DNA of 23,807 bases from CAYQLT01 sp964418425. GTDB taxonomy: Bacteria; Bacillota; Limnochordia; Limnochordales; Geochordaceae. Below the pieces are notes generated by a model. That model did no database searches. It was not told where the DNA came from and was given only the letters and a program-made list of their open reading frames with translations. Position numbers and translations under genes: made by a program. Position 1 is the stretch's first letter. The number at the start of each line of letters is the position of its first letter. The DNA is taken from assembly GCA_964418425.1 (NCBI GenBank), contig CAYQLT010000038.1:1-23807 (forward strand), given 5' to 3'. Below, piece after piece: positions 7,526-14,844 of the stretch.

Positions 7526-8830
7526 ATGGGCCATCTGGCGGTGGGGCAGGGGATGAACGTGGGGGACGTTACACGGCCAGACGGCATGAGAATGCACGGC
7601 ACTGCCGGTGGATCTGATGCGCCGGCCAGGCGAGTGTTGTTCGAACGGGGAACCGTGGTCACCCCGCTTCAAGTGCTGCGCGACGGAGCCCTGTACGTCG
7701 AGCGCGGGGTCATACGAGCTGTTGGCCAGATACCGGAACTCGACCGCTTCCGGGCTGAGGCCGACCGTATCGTGGACTGCTCGGGCAGATACATCGTTCC
7801 CGGGTTCATTGACGTGCACGTTCACGGCGGCGGCGGAGGGGACACGATGGCCGCCTCCGTGGAGGCACTGCGGACCATGGCTCGATTTCATGCAAGAGGC
7901 GGGACCACCGCCCTGGTGGCGACGACCGTCAGCGCCGACGAGGGAGCCATCGCGAGGGCTCTCGCCGCCATCCGACGGGCGCGGGACGAGGGTGAATGGC
8001 CGGGAGCCGCTATTCTCGGCGCTCACCTGGAGGGTCCTTTCATCGCACCTGAGCAGGCTGGTGCGCAGAATCCGGGCGCCATCCGAGCCCCTTCGCCTGC
8101 CGATCTGGACAGGCTCTCAGACTGGGCCGAAATCGTGCGGGTCATTACGGCCGCGCCCGAGATTGAGGGCGGACTTGAGGTCGGGAGAAAGGCAGCTGCG
8201 CTGGGCATCGTTGCGTCCATGGGGCACTCCAATGCGCTCTATCCCGACGTCGTGAGAGGCGTGGCGGCTGGCTACCGTTCAGTTACGCACCTGTACTGCG
8301 GGATGTCCAAGTGGGTCAACGTTCGGGGGGAAAAGATGGCTGGCCTGGCCGAGTCGGCGCTGCTCATCGACGAGCTCTTCGTGGAGCTTATCGCTGACGG
8401 TAACCATGTTCCACCGCACTTGATTCAGCTGACCTACAAAGTGAAGGGCGCCGACCGGGTTTGCCTGGTCACGGACTCCATCTGGGCCGCGGGCCTGCCT
8501 CCCGGGCCGTATCAGTTGGGTGGGGTCGACATCGTGGTCACGCCGACGTCGGCCCGCATGGCGGACGGGAGTGGTAACGCCGGGAGTGTCGCCACCATGG
8601 ACATGAATCTTCGAAACGTCGTCCAACTTGCGGGCATCGGGCTTGCCGATGCCATTCGATCTGCGACGTGGACGCCGGCCAACCTGCTGGCCATCCACAA
8701 TAAGAAGGGGGTTCTCGCTCCCGGGAAGGATGCGGACGTGGTCGTGCTGGACGAGGACCTCCGGGTCCGGCTCACCATGGTAGCCGGGAGGATCGTGTTC
8801 GAAGCGGGCGGGAAAGCGCGACATGCATAG
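7526..8830 (+). CDS. nagA: N-acetylglucosamine-6-phosphate deacetylase
   Basis: This amidohydrolase-superfamily TIM-barrel enzyme removes acetate from GlcNAc-6-P or GalNAc-6-P, the first committed catabolic step. Visible motifs are H98-V-H100 followed by five glycines, the metal ligand E169 (HLEGPF), H234 (GHSNA), H255 (THLYCGM), the LIADGNHV strand and the catalytic D317 (VTDS). Most family members read THLFNAM where this one has THLYCGM, so a substrate-proximal Asn is missing. The product is 434 residues from ATG 7526, about 40 longer than usual at the N-terminus. The family fold starts only at about residue 36, so a downstream start (ATG 7553 or 7586) is possible. The gene overlaps pfk by 8 bases. 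Confidence 0.93.
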   Translation: MGHLAVGQGMNVGDVTRPDGMRMHGTAGGSDAPARRVLFERGTVVTPLQVLRDGALYVERGVIRAVGQIPELDRFRAEADRIVDCSGRYIVPGFIDVHVHGGGGGDTMAASVEALRTMARFHARGGTTALVATTVSADEGAIARALAAIRRARDEGEWPGAAILGAHLEGPFIAPEQAGAQNPGAIRAPSPADLDRLSDWAEIVRVITAAPEIEGGLEVGRKAAALGIVASMGHSNALYPDVVRGVAAGYRSVTHLYCGMSKWVNVRGEKMAGLAESALLIDELFVELIADGNHVPPHLIQLTYKVKGADRVCLVTDSIWAAGLPPGPYQLGGVDIVVTPTSARMADGSGNAGSVATMDMNLRNVVQLAGIGLADAIRSATWTPANLLAIHNKKGVLAPGKDADVVVLDEDLRVRLTMVAGRIVFEAGGKARHA

Positions 8831-10031
8831 CTCGAACCCGGCGACCCTGATGGTCGGCCAGTCGGGTGGGCCCACGGCCGTCATCAACGCCACGCTGGCT
8901 GGCGTGCTGAAAGAGGCGCGTAGACACCCCTCAATTGGGCGAGTCCTTGGGATGCGCCACGGCATCGAGGGCGCTCTTCAGGGTAAGCTGGTTGACTTAA
9001 CGAGCACGTCGGAAGTCGAAATCGCGTGCCTGGGGATGACCCCAGGCGCCGCCCTCGGGTCATGCCGCTACAAGGTAACGGAGCGCGATTACGAAGCGCT
9101 GCTCAGCCTGTTTCGGCGGTGTAACGTCCGCTACTTCCTCTACATTGGCGGGAACGACTCCATGGACACGTGCCACAAGATCTCCGAGCTGGCGCGGCGG
9201 GAAGGCTACGAGCTGGCGGTCGTCGGTCTGCCGAAGACCATCGATAACGACCTCGCCGTAACAGACCACTCTCCCGGATACGGCAGCGCAGCGCGCTACG
9301 TCGCCCTGGCGACCATGGAGGCGGGCAAGGACCTCGAAGCGATGAGCACATTTGACGACGTCTCGATCCTTGAGGTGATGGGCCGTAACGCCGGCTGGCT
9401 CACGGCGGCGTCCGCACTTGGGCGGCAGAGCGACGTAGACCCACCCCACCTGGTGTACGTGCCTGAGCGCCCCTTTGACGTCAACGAGTTCCTGGAGGCG
9501 GTTCGCACCGTCCATAAGGAGCTGGGTTACGTTTTCGTTGCCGTCTCCGAGGGAATCCGAGACCGATCGGGCCGACTGGTGGCATCCCTGGGGGGCACCC
9601 CGCAGCGGGACGCGTTCGGCCATGAACTGGTCACCCTGTCCACCGGGGTCGGTTTCTATCTGGCCACGATGGTTGCCCGTGAGCTCGGCCTGCAGGCCCG
9701 GGCAAACCGACCGGGAACGCTGCAGCGATCGTGCTCCTCTTTGGCCTCGAGGGTGGACAGGGAGGAGGCTGAATGGGTCGGTGTGGAAGGCGTCAAAAGG
9801 GCTGTTGAGCAAGTCAGCGACGTCATGATCACCCTCGAGCGGCAGTCGTCTAGGCCCTATCGCTGCGAACTGGGTGTGGTGCCGCTTTCGCAGGTGGCCA
9901 ACGCAGAGAAGGTGATGCCGGCCGATTTTGTCACGCCGGACGGCCTGGGAGTGACGGAAGCCTTTGTGGAATACGCACTCCCCCTCATCGGCGACCCGCT
10001 TCCGGCCTACTTCCCAGGTTTTCGCGGTTGA
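8823..10031 (+). CDS. 6-phosphofructokinase, probably pyrophosphate-dependent
   Basis: This 402-residue PFK-superfamily enzyme phosphorylates fructose-6-P, or tagatose-6-P, at C1. Motifs seen are VGQSGGPTAVINA at the N-terminus, GGNDSMDT (109-116), PKTIDNDL (137-144, catalytic D141) and MGRNAGW (from 186). Known rules for the family assign ATP use to Gly at both selectivity positions. Here these are D112 (after N111) and K138 (PKT instead of PGT), the pair found in pyrophosphate-dependent enzymes. The length of about 400 also fits that group better than the roughly 320-residue PfkA. The start codon overlaps the end of nagA (ATGCATAG), implying coupled translation and a role for this kinase in hexosamine breakdown. 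The phosphate donor remains an inference. Confidence 0.9.
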   Translation: MHSSNPATLMVGQSGGPTAVINATLAGVLKEARRHPSIGRVLGMRHGIEGALQGKLVDLTSTSEVEIACLGMTPGAALGSCRYKVTERDYEALLSLFRRCNVRYFLYIGGNDSMDTCHKISELARREGYELAVVGLPKTIDNDLAVTDHSPGYGSAARYVALATMEAGKDLEAMSTFDDVSILEVMGRNAGWLTAASALGRQSDVDPPHLVYVPERPFDVNEFLEAVRTVHKELGYVFVAVSEGIRDRSGRLVASLGGTPQRDAFGHELVTLSTGVGFYLATMVARELGLQARANRPGTLQRSCSSLASRVDREEAEWVGVEGVKRAVEQVSDVMITLERQSSRPYRCELGVVPLSQVANAEKVMPADFVTPDGLGVTEAFVEYALPLIGDPLPAYFPGFRG

Positions 10032-10061
10032 TTTTCTGGAAATTGAGGGTGGGATGAGACC

Positions 10062-11084
10062 GTGCCGGTAGATGGATTCGACCTGGAGGCGTTTTTCCCG
10101 CGGCGCGCCATGGACCTCGTGACCGAGGTCCGGGTTGACTTTCCCGAGGCGGTGGTTGAGGAGTCCCGACGCCGCAAACGGCGGGAGAAGTTGACCACGG
10201 ATGGGAAACTGGCCGTCCTGGCCACCGACCACCCGGCGCGGGGCGTTACCCGGATCGGGGACGACCCGCTGCGTATGGGCAACCGATGGGAGTACCTGGG
10301 AAGAGCGCTGCGGGTACTGACCACTCAGGGGTTCGATGGAATCATGGGGACTCCCGACTTCCTGGAGGACCTTTTCATCGTCAGCTATCTGATCCGACAA
10401 AGAGGCGGTCCGTCCATCCTGGATGGCAAGGTGCTTGTCGGTTGCATGCAGCGGGGCGGTGTGGCCGGGGTCGCCGGGGAAATTGACGACCGTTTCGGCT
10501 CGTACACGGCGGAGGCCATTGAGCGGTTCGGGCTGGACGGCGGCAAGATGATGTTTCGGGCCGTTCCGGACGACGAGCGTACGCTCAAGACCATTGATTA
10601 CTGCGCCAGGGCGGTGACCGAGCTGGCCCGGCGCGGGCTGTATGCCTTCGTGGAGCCCTTGCCTATGCGGCAGCAAGACGGTCAGTACCTGGCTGACTAT
10701 TCCGTGCCCACGCTTGTCAAGTATGTGGGCGTAGTGGCCGGTTTTGGCGAAACCTCCCGTTACACCTGGATCAAGATCCCCTACGTGGAGGGCTACGGAA
10801 CCGTCGCTGCGGCCACCACGCTTCCCATTCTCATGCTGGGCGGCGAATCGAAGGGAGATCCGATTCCCGTGCTCCAGAACTTTGCCAGGGGCATGCGGGC
10901 CGCGCCGAACGTCCGAGGCGTCATGGTGGGCCGGAACGTGACGTTTCCGGGGCCCTGGGATCCGGGGGCTGTGGCATGGGCCGTGGCGAGCATCGTCCAC
11001 CGCGGCGTCCGGGAGGAAGAGGTGGTGGAGTTACTACGTCGGGCCCCGGAGAGATTGCCGGCGACATTGGCTGATTACTTTTGA
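10062..11084 (+). CDS. Class I aldolase of the Cgl0159/DhnA-like (beta/alpha)8 type
   Basis: This 340-residue TIM-barrel protein resembles the Cgl0159 family of predicted aldolases from carbohydrate and inositol clusters: LATDHPARGVTRIGDDPL, FDGIMGTPDFLEDL, VGCMQRGG, DDRFGSYTAEAIERFGLDGG-K162, SRYTWIKIPY and LPILMLGGE-KGDP. K238 in TWIKIPY is the most likely Schiff-base lysine, with K162 as alternative. Lying directly after the phosphofructokinase, it most probably cleaves the ketose 1,6-bisphosphate to dihydroxyacetone phosphate and glyceraldehyde 3-phosphate (inference from position). The GTG start is 8-9 bases after GAGGGTGGGA. A competing ATG at 10054 reads into a stop within six codons. 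Confidence 0.82.
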   Translation: MPVDGFDLEAFFPRRAMDLVTEVRVDFPEAVVEESRRRKRREKLTTDGKLAVLATDHPARGVTRIGDDPLRMGNRWEYLGRALRVLTTQGFDGIMGTPDFLEDLFIVSYLIRQRGGPSILDGKVLVGCMQRGGVAGVAGEIDDRFGSYTAEAIERFGLDGGKMMFRAVPDDERTLKTIDYCARAVTELARRGLYAFVEPLPMRQQDGQYLADYSVPTLVKYVGVVAGFGETSRYTWIKIPYVEGYGTVAAATTLPILMLGGESKGDPIPVLQNFARGMRAAPNVRGVMVGRNVTFPGPWDPGAVAWAVASIVHRGVREEEVVELLRRAPERLPATLADYF

Positions 11085-11121
11085 GCCCGGAGGCGTTGAC
11101 CGGGGTAGGAGGCGCACTGGC

Positions 11122-11979
11122 GTGACCGGTGGCGTTGAGATTGACGAGCCGCGAGGCTACTTGGACATTCCCGCCGAGGCGTTGAGCGAGCGGGCCAGCC
11201 TTCCCGTCGAAGTGGTGGAGACGGCGGAGGATCTCTACTGGCACTTCGCGCTCGCCATGCAGAAGTACCTGCAAGAAAAGCAGGCCCGCAACCAGCCATG
11301 CGTCTTCATCGTGCCGGTGGGCCCCGTGGGACAATACCGGAGGTTTGCGCAGCTCTGCAACCGTGAGCGGCTGAGCTGCCGGAACCTGGTGCTCCTGGGC
11401 ATGGACGAGTATTTGCTGGACGACCGTACCCGGGTTCCGGAGAGCCATCCCTTGAGCTTCCGAGGGTTTGTAAGGCGGGAGTTCCTGGAGGTGCTCGATC
11501 CGGAACTCCGCCCGCCCCCAGATCAAGTGGTGTTCCCGGATCCGGAGGATTTGGAGCGGGTGGATCGGGTCATTGAGAGCCTTGGCGGGGTTGACGTGGC
11601 CTTTGGAGGGGTCGGGATCAATGGGCATCTGGCTTTCAACGAGCCGGAACCAAACCTGACGACGGAGGCCCTTTCGAGCCTAGGTACACGCGTGGTGGCG
11701 TTGCGCTGGGAGACCCGGGTTGTCAACGCCATCACGGTCGCCGGTGGTGCCGTCGAGCTCATTCCGGAAAAGGCCGTTACCATCGGCATGCGGCAAATAC
11801 TAGGGGCCAAGCGAGTCCGCCTCTATCTCAATCGGGAGTGGCAGCCAGCGGTCATCCGCAAGCTGCTGTTCGGTCCCATTGGGCCTCATTTCCCCGCTTC
11901 GCTTGTGCGAAAGCATCCAGATGCAGCGATCGTCGCGACGTGCCAGGCCGCTAGGACCTTACCCCTGCAGCTGCGCTAA
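11122..11979 (+). CDS. nagB: Glucosamine-6-phosphate deaminase
   Basis: This 285-residue member of the NagB/RpiA/CoA-transferase fold converts glucosamine-6-P to fructose-6-P and ammonia. Signature elements are LLGMDEY (catalytic D95, with E96 and Y97) and GGVGINGHLAFNEP with N167, H169 and E174. E. coli has Asp where this protein has N167, but Asn is common in other bacterial NagB proteins. The N-terminus is somewhat longer than E. coli NagB (266 residues) and the usual phosphate-loop text is altered to VPVGPVGQYRRF, so specificity for another hexosamine-phosphate epimer is possible. TAGGAGG (11106-11112) precedes the GTG start by nine bases. It closes the five-gene hexosamine-phosphate set. 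Confidence 0.9.
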   Translation: MTGGVEIDEPRGYLDIPAEALSERASLPVEVVETAEDLYWHFALAMQKYLQEKQARNQPCVFIVPVGPVGQYRRFAQLCNRERLSCRNLVLLGMDEYLLDDRTRVPESHPLSFRGFVRREFLEVLDPELRPPPDQVVFPDPEDLERVDRVIESLGGVDVAFGGVGINGHLAFNEPEPNLTTEALSSLGTRVVALRWETRVVNAITVAGGAVELIPEKAVTIGMRQILGAKRVRLYLNREWQPAVIRKLLFGPIGPHFPASLVRKHPDAAIVATCQAARTLPLQLR

Positions 11980-12015
11980 GACACGGAAACTCCAGGAAAG
12001 GAGGGCGATGAAGCC

Positions 12016-14052
12016 GTGGAACCGGCACGAATGCCCTTGGCAGTGCTGGATCAGCTGGCTCGTGAAGGCGGGTACGTCTGGGACAACCAGGCGGTCGGGT
12101 ATTTCACATACGACGTGGCGGGCTACGAGCGGGTTGATCGAAAGGATACGCCTTTTGGACGCCATGAGGTGTGGGACTTGCCTTACGACCTCCGGCCGGA
12201 GCCTCCGACCGCCAGCGGCTACGACGTGCTCGACCGGCCCTACCTGAACCGGTTGAGCGGGGTGCACCGCGGCACACGATACTCGCCCGACGAATTCGGT
12301 CGGCTTTTGCGGGACCACGGCATGTATTACGTCGACGATCCGGGCGAGGGCCTGCTGGAATCGCTGATGATGGCCCGCAAGTACGGGCTTCGGCCCACTT
12401 TCTCGTTGCCGGCCTTCGGGTTGCCGCTTGTCTACACGCGAGCCGAGCTGGAGCGACACGAAGCCGACTATGCCAAGGCGCTGGACGAGATGGTGAAGTG
12501 GTTGCGCAGCCTGGAGCCACTCGTCGGCCGAGACCTCACCCGGGATCCCGAACAGATCTGGCTTCTATATGGGTTGCTGTTTGACGACAATCCTTTCATC
12601 GCTTTTGTCCGGAAGTACGAGACTCATGCCAACGAGCTGGAGAGCGAGTTTCAGGCCACGTACGGATTTCGGCTGCCCGTCGCGTCCTTTGGCCAGGACC
12701 CGATGTCCCAGGCCCAGCGTGTCCGGTTCTGGGAGTACATTCGGAGGCGGTATGCGGAGGTGATTGCCGTCCGGGCCGAAGTGGCCCGAAAGAAACTGGC
12801 GGGGCGCATTGTCGGCAATGCCGAGTTTGACAACATCGTCGACTACCTGCGCTGGGGCAAGATTTTTGACATGCCCGGTGTAAATGCTCGCCCGCTGTTA
12901 ATGGAAAACGAGCTCGGGCGCCGCTACTGGGTCGGGTATGCGGTTCGCCTGGCCAGCGATCTCATGAACAAGCCTCCGATGGTAAGCGTGCGAATCAATG
13001 TGCCTGGCGCAGGTGCCCGGGTGATCCCCACGCCTAACACCATCAAAGCGTTGTTTAGCCAGGCGATTCAGAACGGGGCAGCCGGGTTTTACCACTGGCT
13101 GTACGATTTTGCGGCTGACTCCCGCGACCCTCATGCATACAGCGGGCCCGCCTTTATGAACCCGGATGGCTCGACGCTGCCGACGCTTCGCTGGAACAGC
13201 ACCCTGGAGATCTCACGTACCTTGAGCCGGACTCGGGTGTTTATGCCACCACCATCGGAAGTTGGGGTGTTCGTCTCGACCGACTCCTGCTCGCTCGGGA
13301 GGTGGAAGCGCATCTTTTCCGCTTACATCGAGCTCGTGCAGGCCGGTATATGGCACCGCTTCGTATCGGATCAGGAGGCTGTGGCCGGTGAGGTTGACCT
13401 TGCCTCGTACAAGGTGCTGTTCGTTCCGGTACTTCCGTTTGTCCGAAGAGAGGTGGCCGAGGCGCTTGAGCGGTTCGTGGGCGACGGCGGCGTGCTAATC
13501 TGTTTCGGCCCCGACGCCCTAGCCCATGACATCGAAGCCGCATCCCTGGCTCCGTTCCGGGAGAGACTGTTTGGCGTGTTATCGGTAGCAGAGGAGCAAC
13601 AGGTCAGCTCGGCGGTGTTGCAGTGGCCTCGTCCGCGCCGCATCGGAATCCGGGGGCGGTCGGCCTCTCTGACCCCGAATTCGGATGCCCAGGTGTGCGG
13701 GGAGTATCCGCACGGGAAGGTAGCCGCGGTGATGCACAGGACTGGCAATGGGCTTGCTATCCTGGTTGGGTTTGAGCTCATGGACAGCTACGATCATGGG
13801 GCTGACCTGGGAGATGACGCAGAGCGGTTCGCGTGGTACCGGGATGTGGTGCGTCATCTTGACCTACCGGACCGCAGCTGGGTGTGGAAGGTGAGTGTCG
13901 AGAATGTCCGAGCGCTGACTGGAGAGTCGCTCCCGAGCCTGCCCGAGCCAGACGAGCGCGTCGAGTTCTGTTCTTACATGTACCGGCATGGAGAGCCGGC
14001 CGCACACCCGGACCTGCTGATAAGGCGCTCGGGGGGACGGTTGCCGACGTAG
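12016..14052 (+). CDS. GH42-like putative glycosidase with altered acid/base site
   Basis: This 678-residue protein without signal peptide is therefore probably cytoplasmic. Residues about 85-400 read as a clan-A TIM barrel: LLMENELGRRYW (E297, perhaps E299) sits where GH42 beta-galactosidases have their nucleophile, followed by FSQAIQNGAAGFYHWLYDF as in GH42. Residues about 413-520 (VGVFVSTDS..., ASYKVLFVPVLPFV, FVGDGGVLICFGPDA) look like the GH42 trimerisation/GATase-like domain. The general-acid position, normally D-N-E, reads D191-N192-P193, so the acid/base Glu seems absent. Substrate is unknown; the setting suggests a hexosamine-containing oligosaccharide. GTG 12016 follows AAAGGAGGG (11997-12005). 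ATG 12008 is out of frame. It may represent an undescribed GH family. Confidence 0.72.
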   Translation: MEPARMPLAVLDQLAREGGYVWDNQAVGYFTYDVAGYERVDRKDTPFGRHEVWDLPYDLRPEPPTASGYDVLDRPYLNRLSGVHRGTRYSPDEFGRLLRDHGMYYVDDPGEGLLESLMMARKYGLRPTFSLPAFGLPLVYTRAELERHEADYAKALDEMVKWLRSLEPLVGRDLTRDPEQIWLLYGLLFDDNPFIAFVRKYETHANELESEFQATYGFRLPVASFGQDPMSQAQRVRFWEYIRRRYAEVIAVRAEVARKKLAGRIVGNAEFDNIVDYLRWGKIFDMPGVNARPLLMENELGRRYWVGYAVRLASDLMNKPPMVSVRINVPGAGARVIPTPNTIKALFSQAIQNGAAGFYHWLYDFAADSRDPHAYSGPAFMNPDGSTLPTLRWNSTLEISRTLSRTRVFMPPPSEVGVFVSTDSCSLGRWKRIFSAYIELVQAGIWHRFVSDQEAVAGEVDLASYKVLFVPVLPFVRREVAEALERFVGDGGVLICFGPDALAHDIEAASLAPFRERLFGVLSVAEEQQVSSAVLQWPRPRRIGIRGRSASLTPNSDAQVCGEYPHGKVAAVMHRTGNGLAILVGFELMDSYDHGADLGDDAERFAWYRDVVRHLDLPDRSWVWKVSVENVRALTGESLPSLPEPDERVEFCSYMYRHGEPAAHPDLLIRRSGGRLPT

Positions 14053-14083
14053 CGCTAGTGGACTGAGGTCACGAGAGTAGCAC

Positions 14084-14446
14084 GTGGCGGGTCGGCGAGG
14101 TATGAGGTTCGTGAGGATTAGCCAAACCATACGCAGAATCAGCACGTACTGCGGTTGGCCGAAGAGGCTGTCCCAACGCGACATCCCGTTGGGTGCGCTA
14201 TGCCTCCCCGCGGTCGCTGTGCTTGGGGTAATCGTTGTGTACCCGGTTGTATATGCATTGCGGCTGTCCCTTCACCACGTGGAGTTAAGGCACTTGTCTT
14301 CCGGCAACGCAGCGTTTATTGGACTCAGGAATTATGAGGAGGTTCTCCGGGACGGACTGTTCTGGACGTCGTTGGGCCATACAATGACCTTCACAGTCCT
14401 TGCTGTGATGTTCGAGCTGCTCCTAGGCTTGGGACTTGCCCTGGGA
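14084..14446 (+). pseudogene. Truncated MalF-type sugar ABC permease
   Basis: About 120 residues resemble the N-terminus of a CUT1 sugar-transport permease. They comprise a basic leader, a first membrane helix (LGALCLPAVAVLGVIVVYPVVYALRLSL), the FIGLRNYEEVLRDGLFWTSLGHTMTFTVLAV segment and part of a second helix (ELLLGLGLAL). At about 14444 the match ends and the antisense IS110 fragment begins. The remaining helices and the EAA loop that contacts the ATPase are missing, so the protein cannot work. The frame stays open by chance through the IS fragment to 14842. Start is GTG 14084 or ATG 14102; neither has a strong binding site. It is a second, dead permease distinct from the intact one at 19241. 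Confidence 0.75.
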
Positions 14447-14820
14447 CGTCTACGAGACTTGGGTATCCTTGGTCAGTGCCTCCTGTGCAATGGCCCAGGC
14501 AAACGCCTTGAACTGCAGCAGGGTCGTCACCATTGCGATCTTGACGGGCTTGCCTCGGCCCACGAGGCTTCGGAATCGCCAGTGCAGGCGGAACGGGGCC
14601 GTCGAAGGGATGACTTTCGTCCCTGGTGGCAGCTCAGCCTTCCACTCACGGGAGGCCGTTGTGCGGCCTGGGAGACGCCGGTAGCTCCATGTCGCCTTAA
14701 CCAGTCCCCGTTGCAGCTGGGCGTTGCAGGCGTTGGTGACGGAAACCCGCCGGATAGCGCCCCGGCTGAACAGTTCAGGGGGACAATGCGCGGTGTAGCT
14801 CATGGGGCTCTGAGCGCATG
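14447..14820 (-). mobile_element. IS110-family transposase fragment (C-terminal part)
   Basis: On the minus strand an open frame ending with TAG (complement of 14450-14452) encodes the C-terminal Transposase_20 region of IS110 elements: MSYTAHCPPELFSRGAIRR, then NAQLQRGLVKATWSYRRLPG and later RLHWRFRSLVGRGKP, FKAFAWAIA. The usual text is LMSYLGLVPSEYSSG-xxRRGxITKTGNxHLRRxLVEAAWSYR. The GLVP, TKTG and EAA positions have drifted to AHCP, TNAC and KAT, so the copy is degenerate. The N-terminal DEDD catalytic domain and the left part of the element are gone. The fragment is wedged between the cut permease and the next gene, consistent with an insertion followed by deletion. The match is from remembered motifs. 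Confidence 0.75.
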
Positions 14821-14844
14821 TGGTCATTCGGGAGCGCGGTAGCC

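Noticed and set aside
9060..11000. Very long open frame (646 codons) on the minus strand across the PFK and aldolase genes
   Set aside because: It lies antisense to two genes with clear catalytic motifs. Its product is His/Arg/Pro-rich with no recognisable domain, a usual result of high GC third positions on the coding strand.
12008..12247. ATG 12008 close to AAAGGAGGG as start of the gene after nagB
   Set aside because: It is in a different frame from the glycosidase, and its product (Trp/Arg/Thr-rich) resembles nothing.
14444..14842. Plus-strand continuation of the truncated permease frame through the IS110 fragment
   Set aside because: The sequence is Arg/Gly/Pro-rich and not hydrophobic; the minus strand carries transposase motifs instead, so the continuation is chance.
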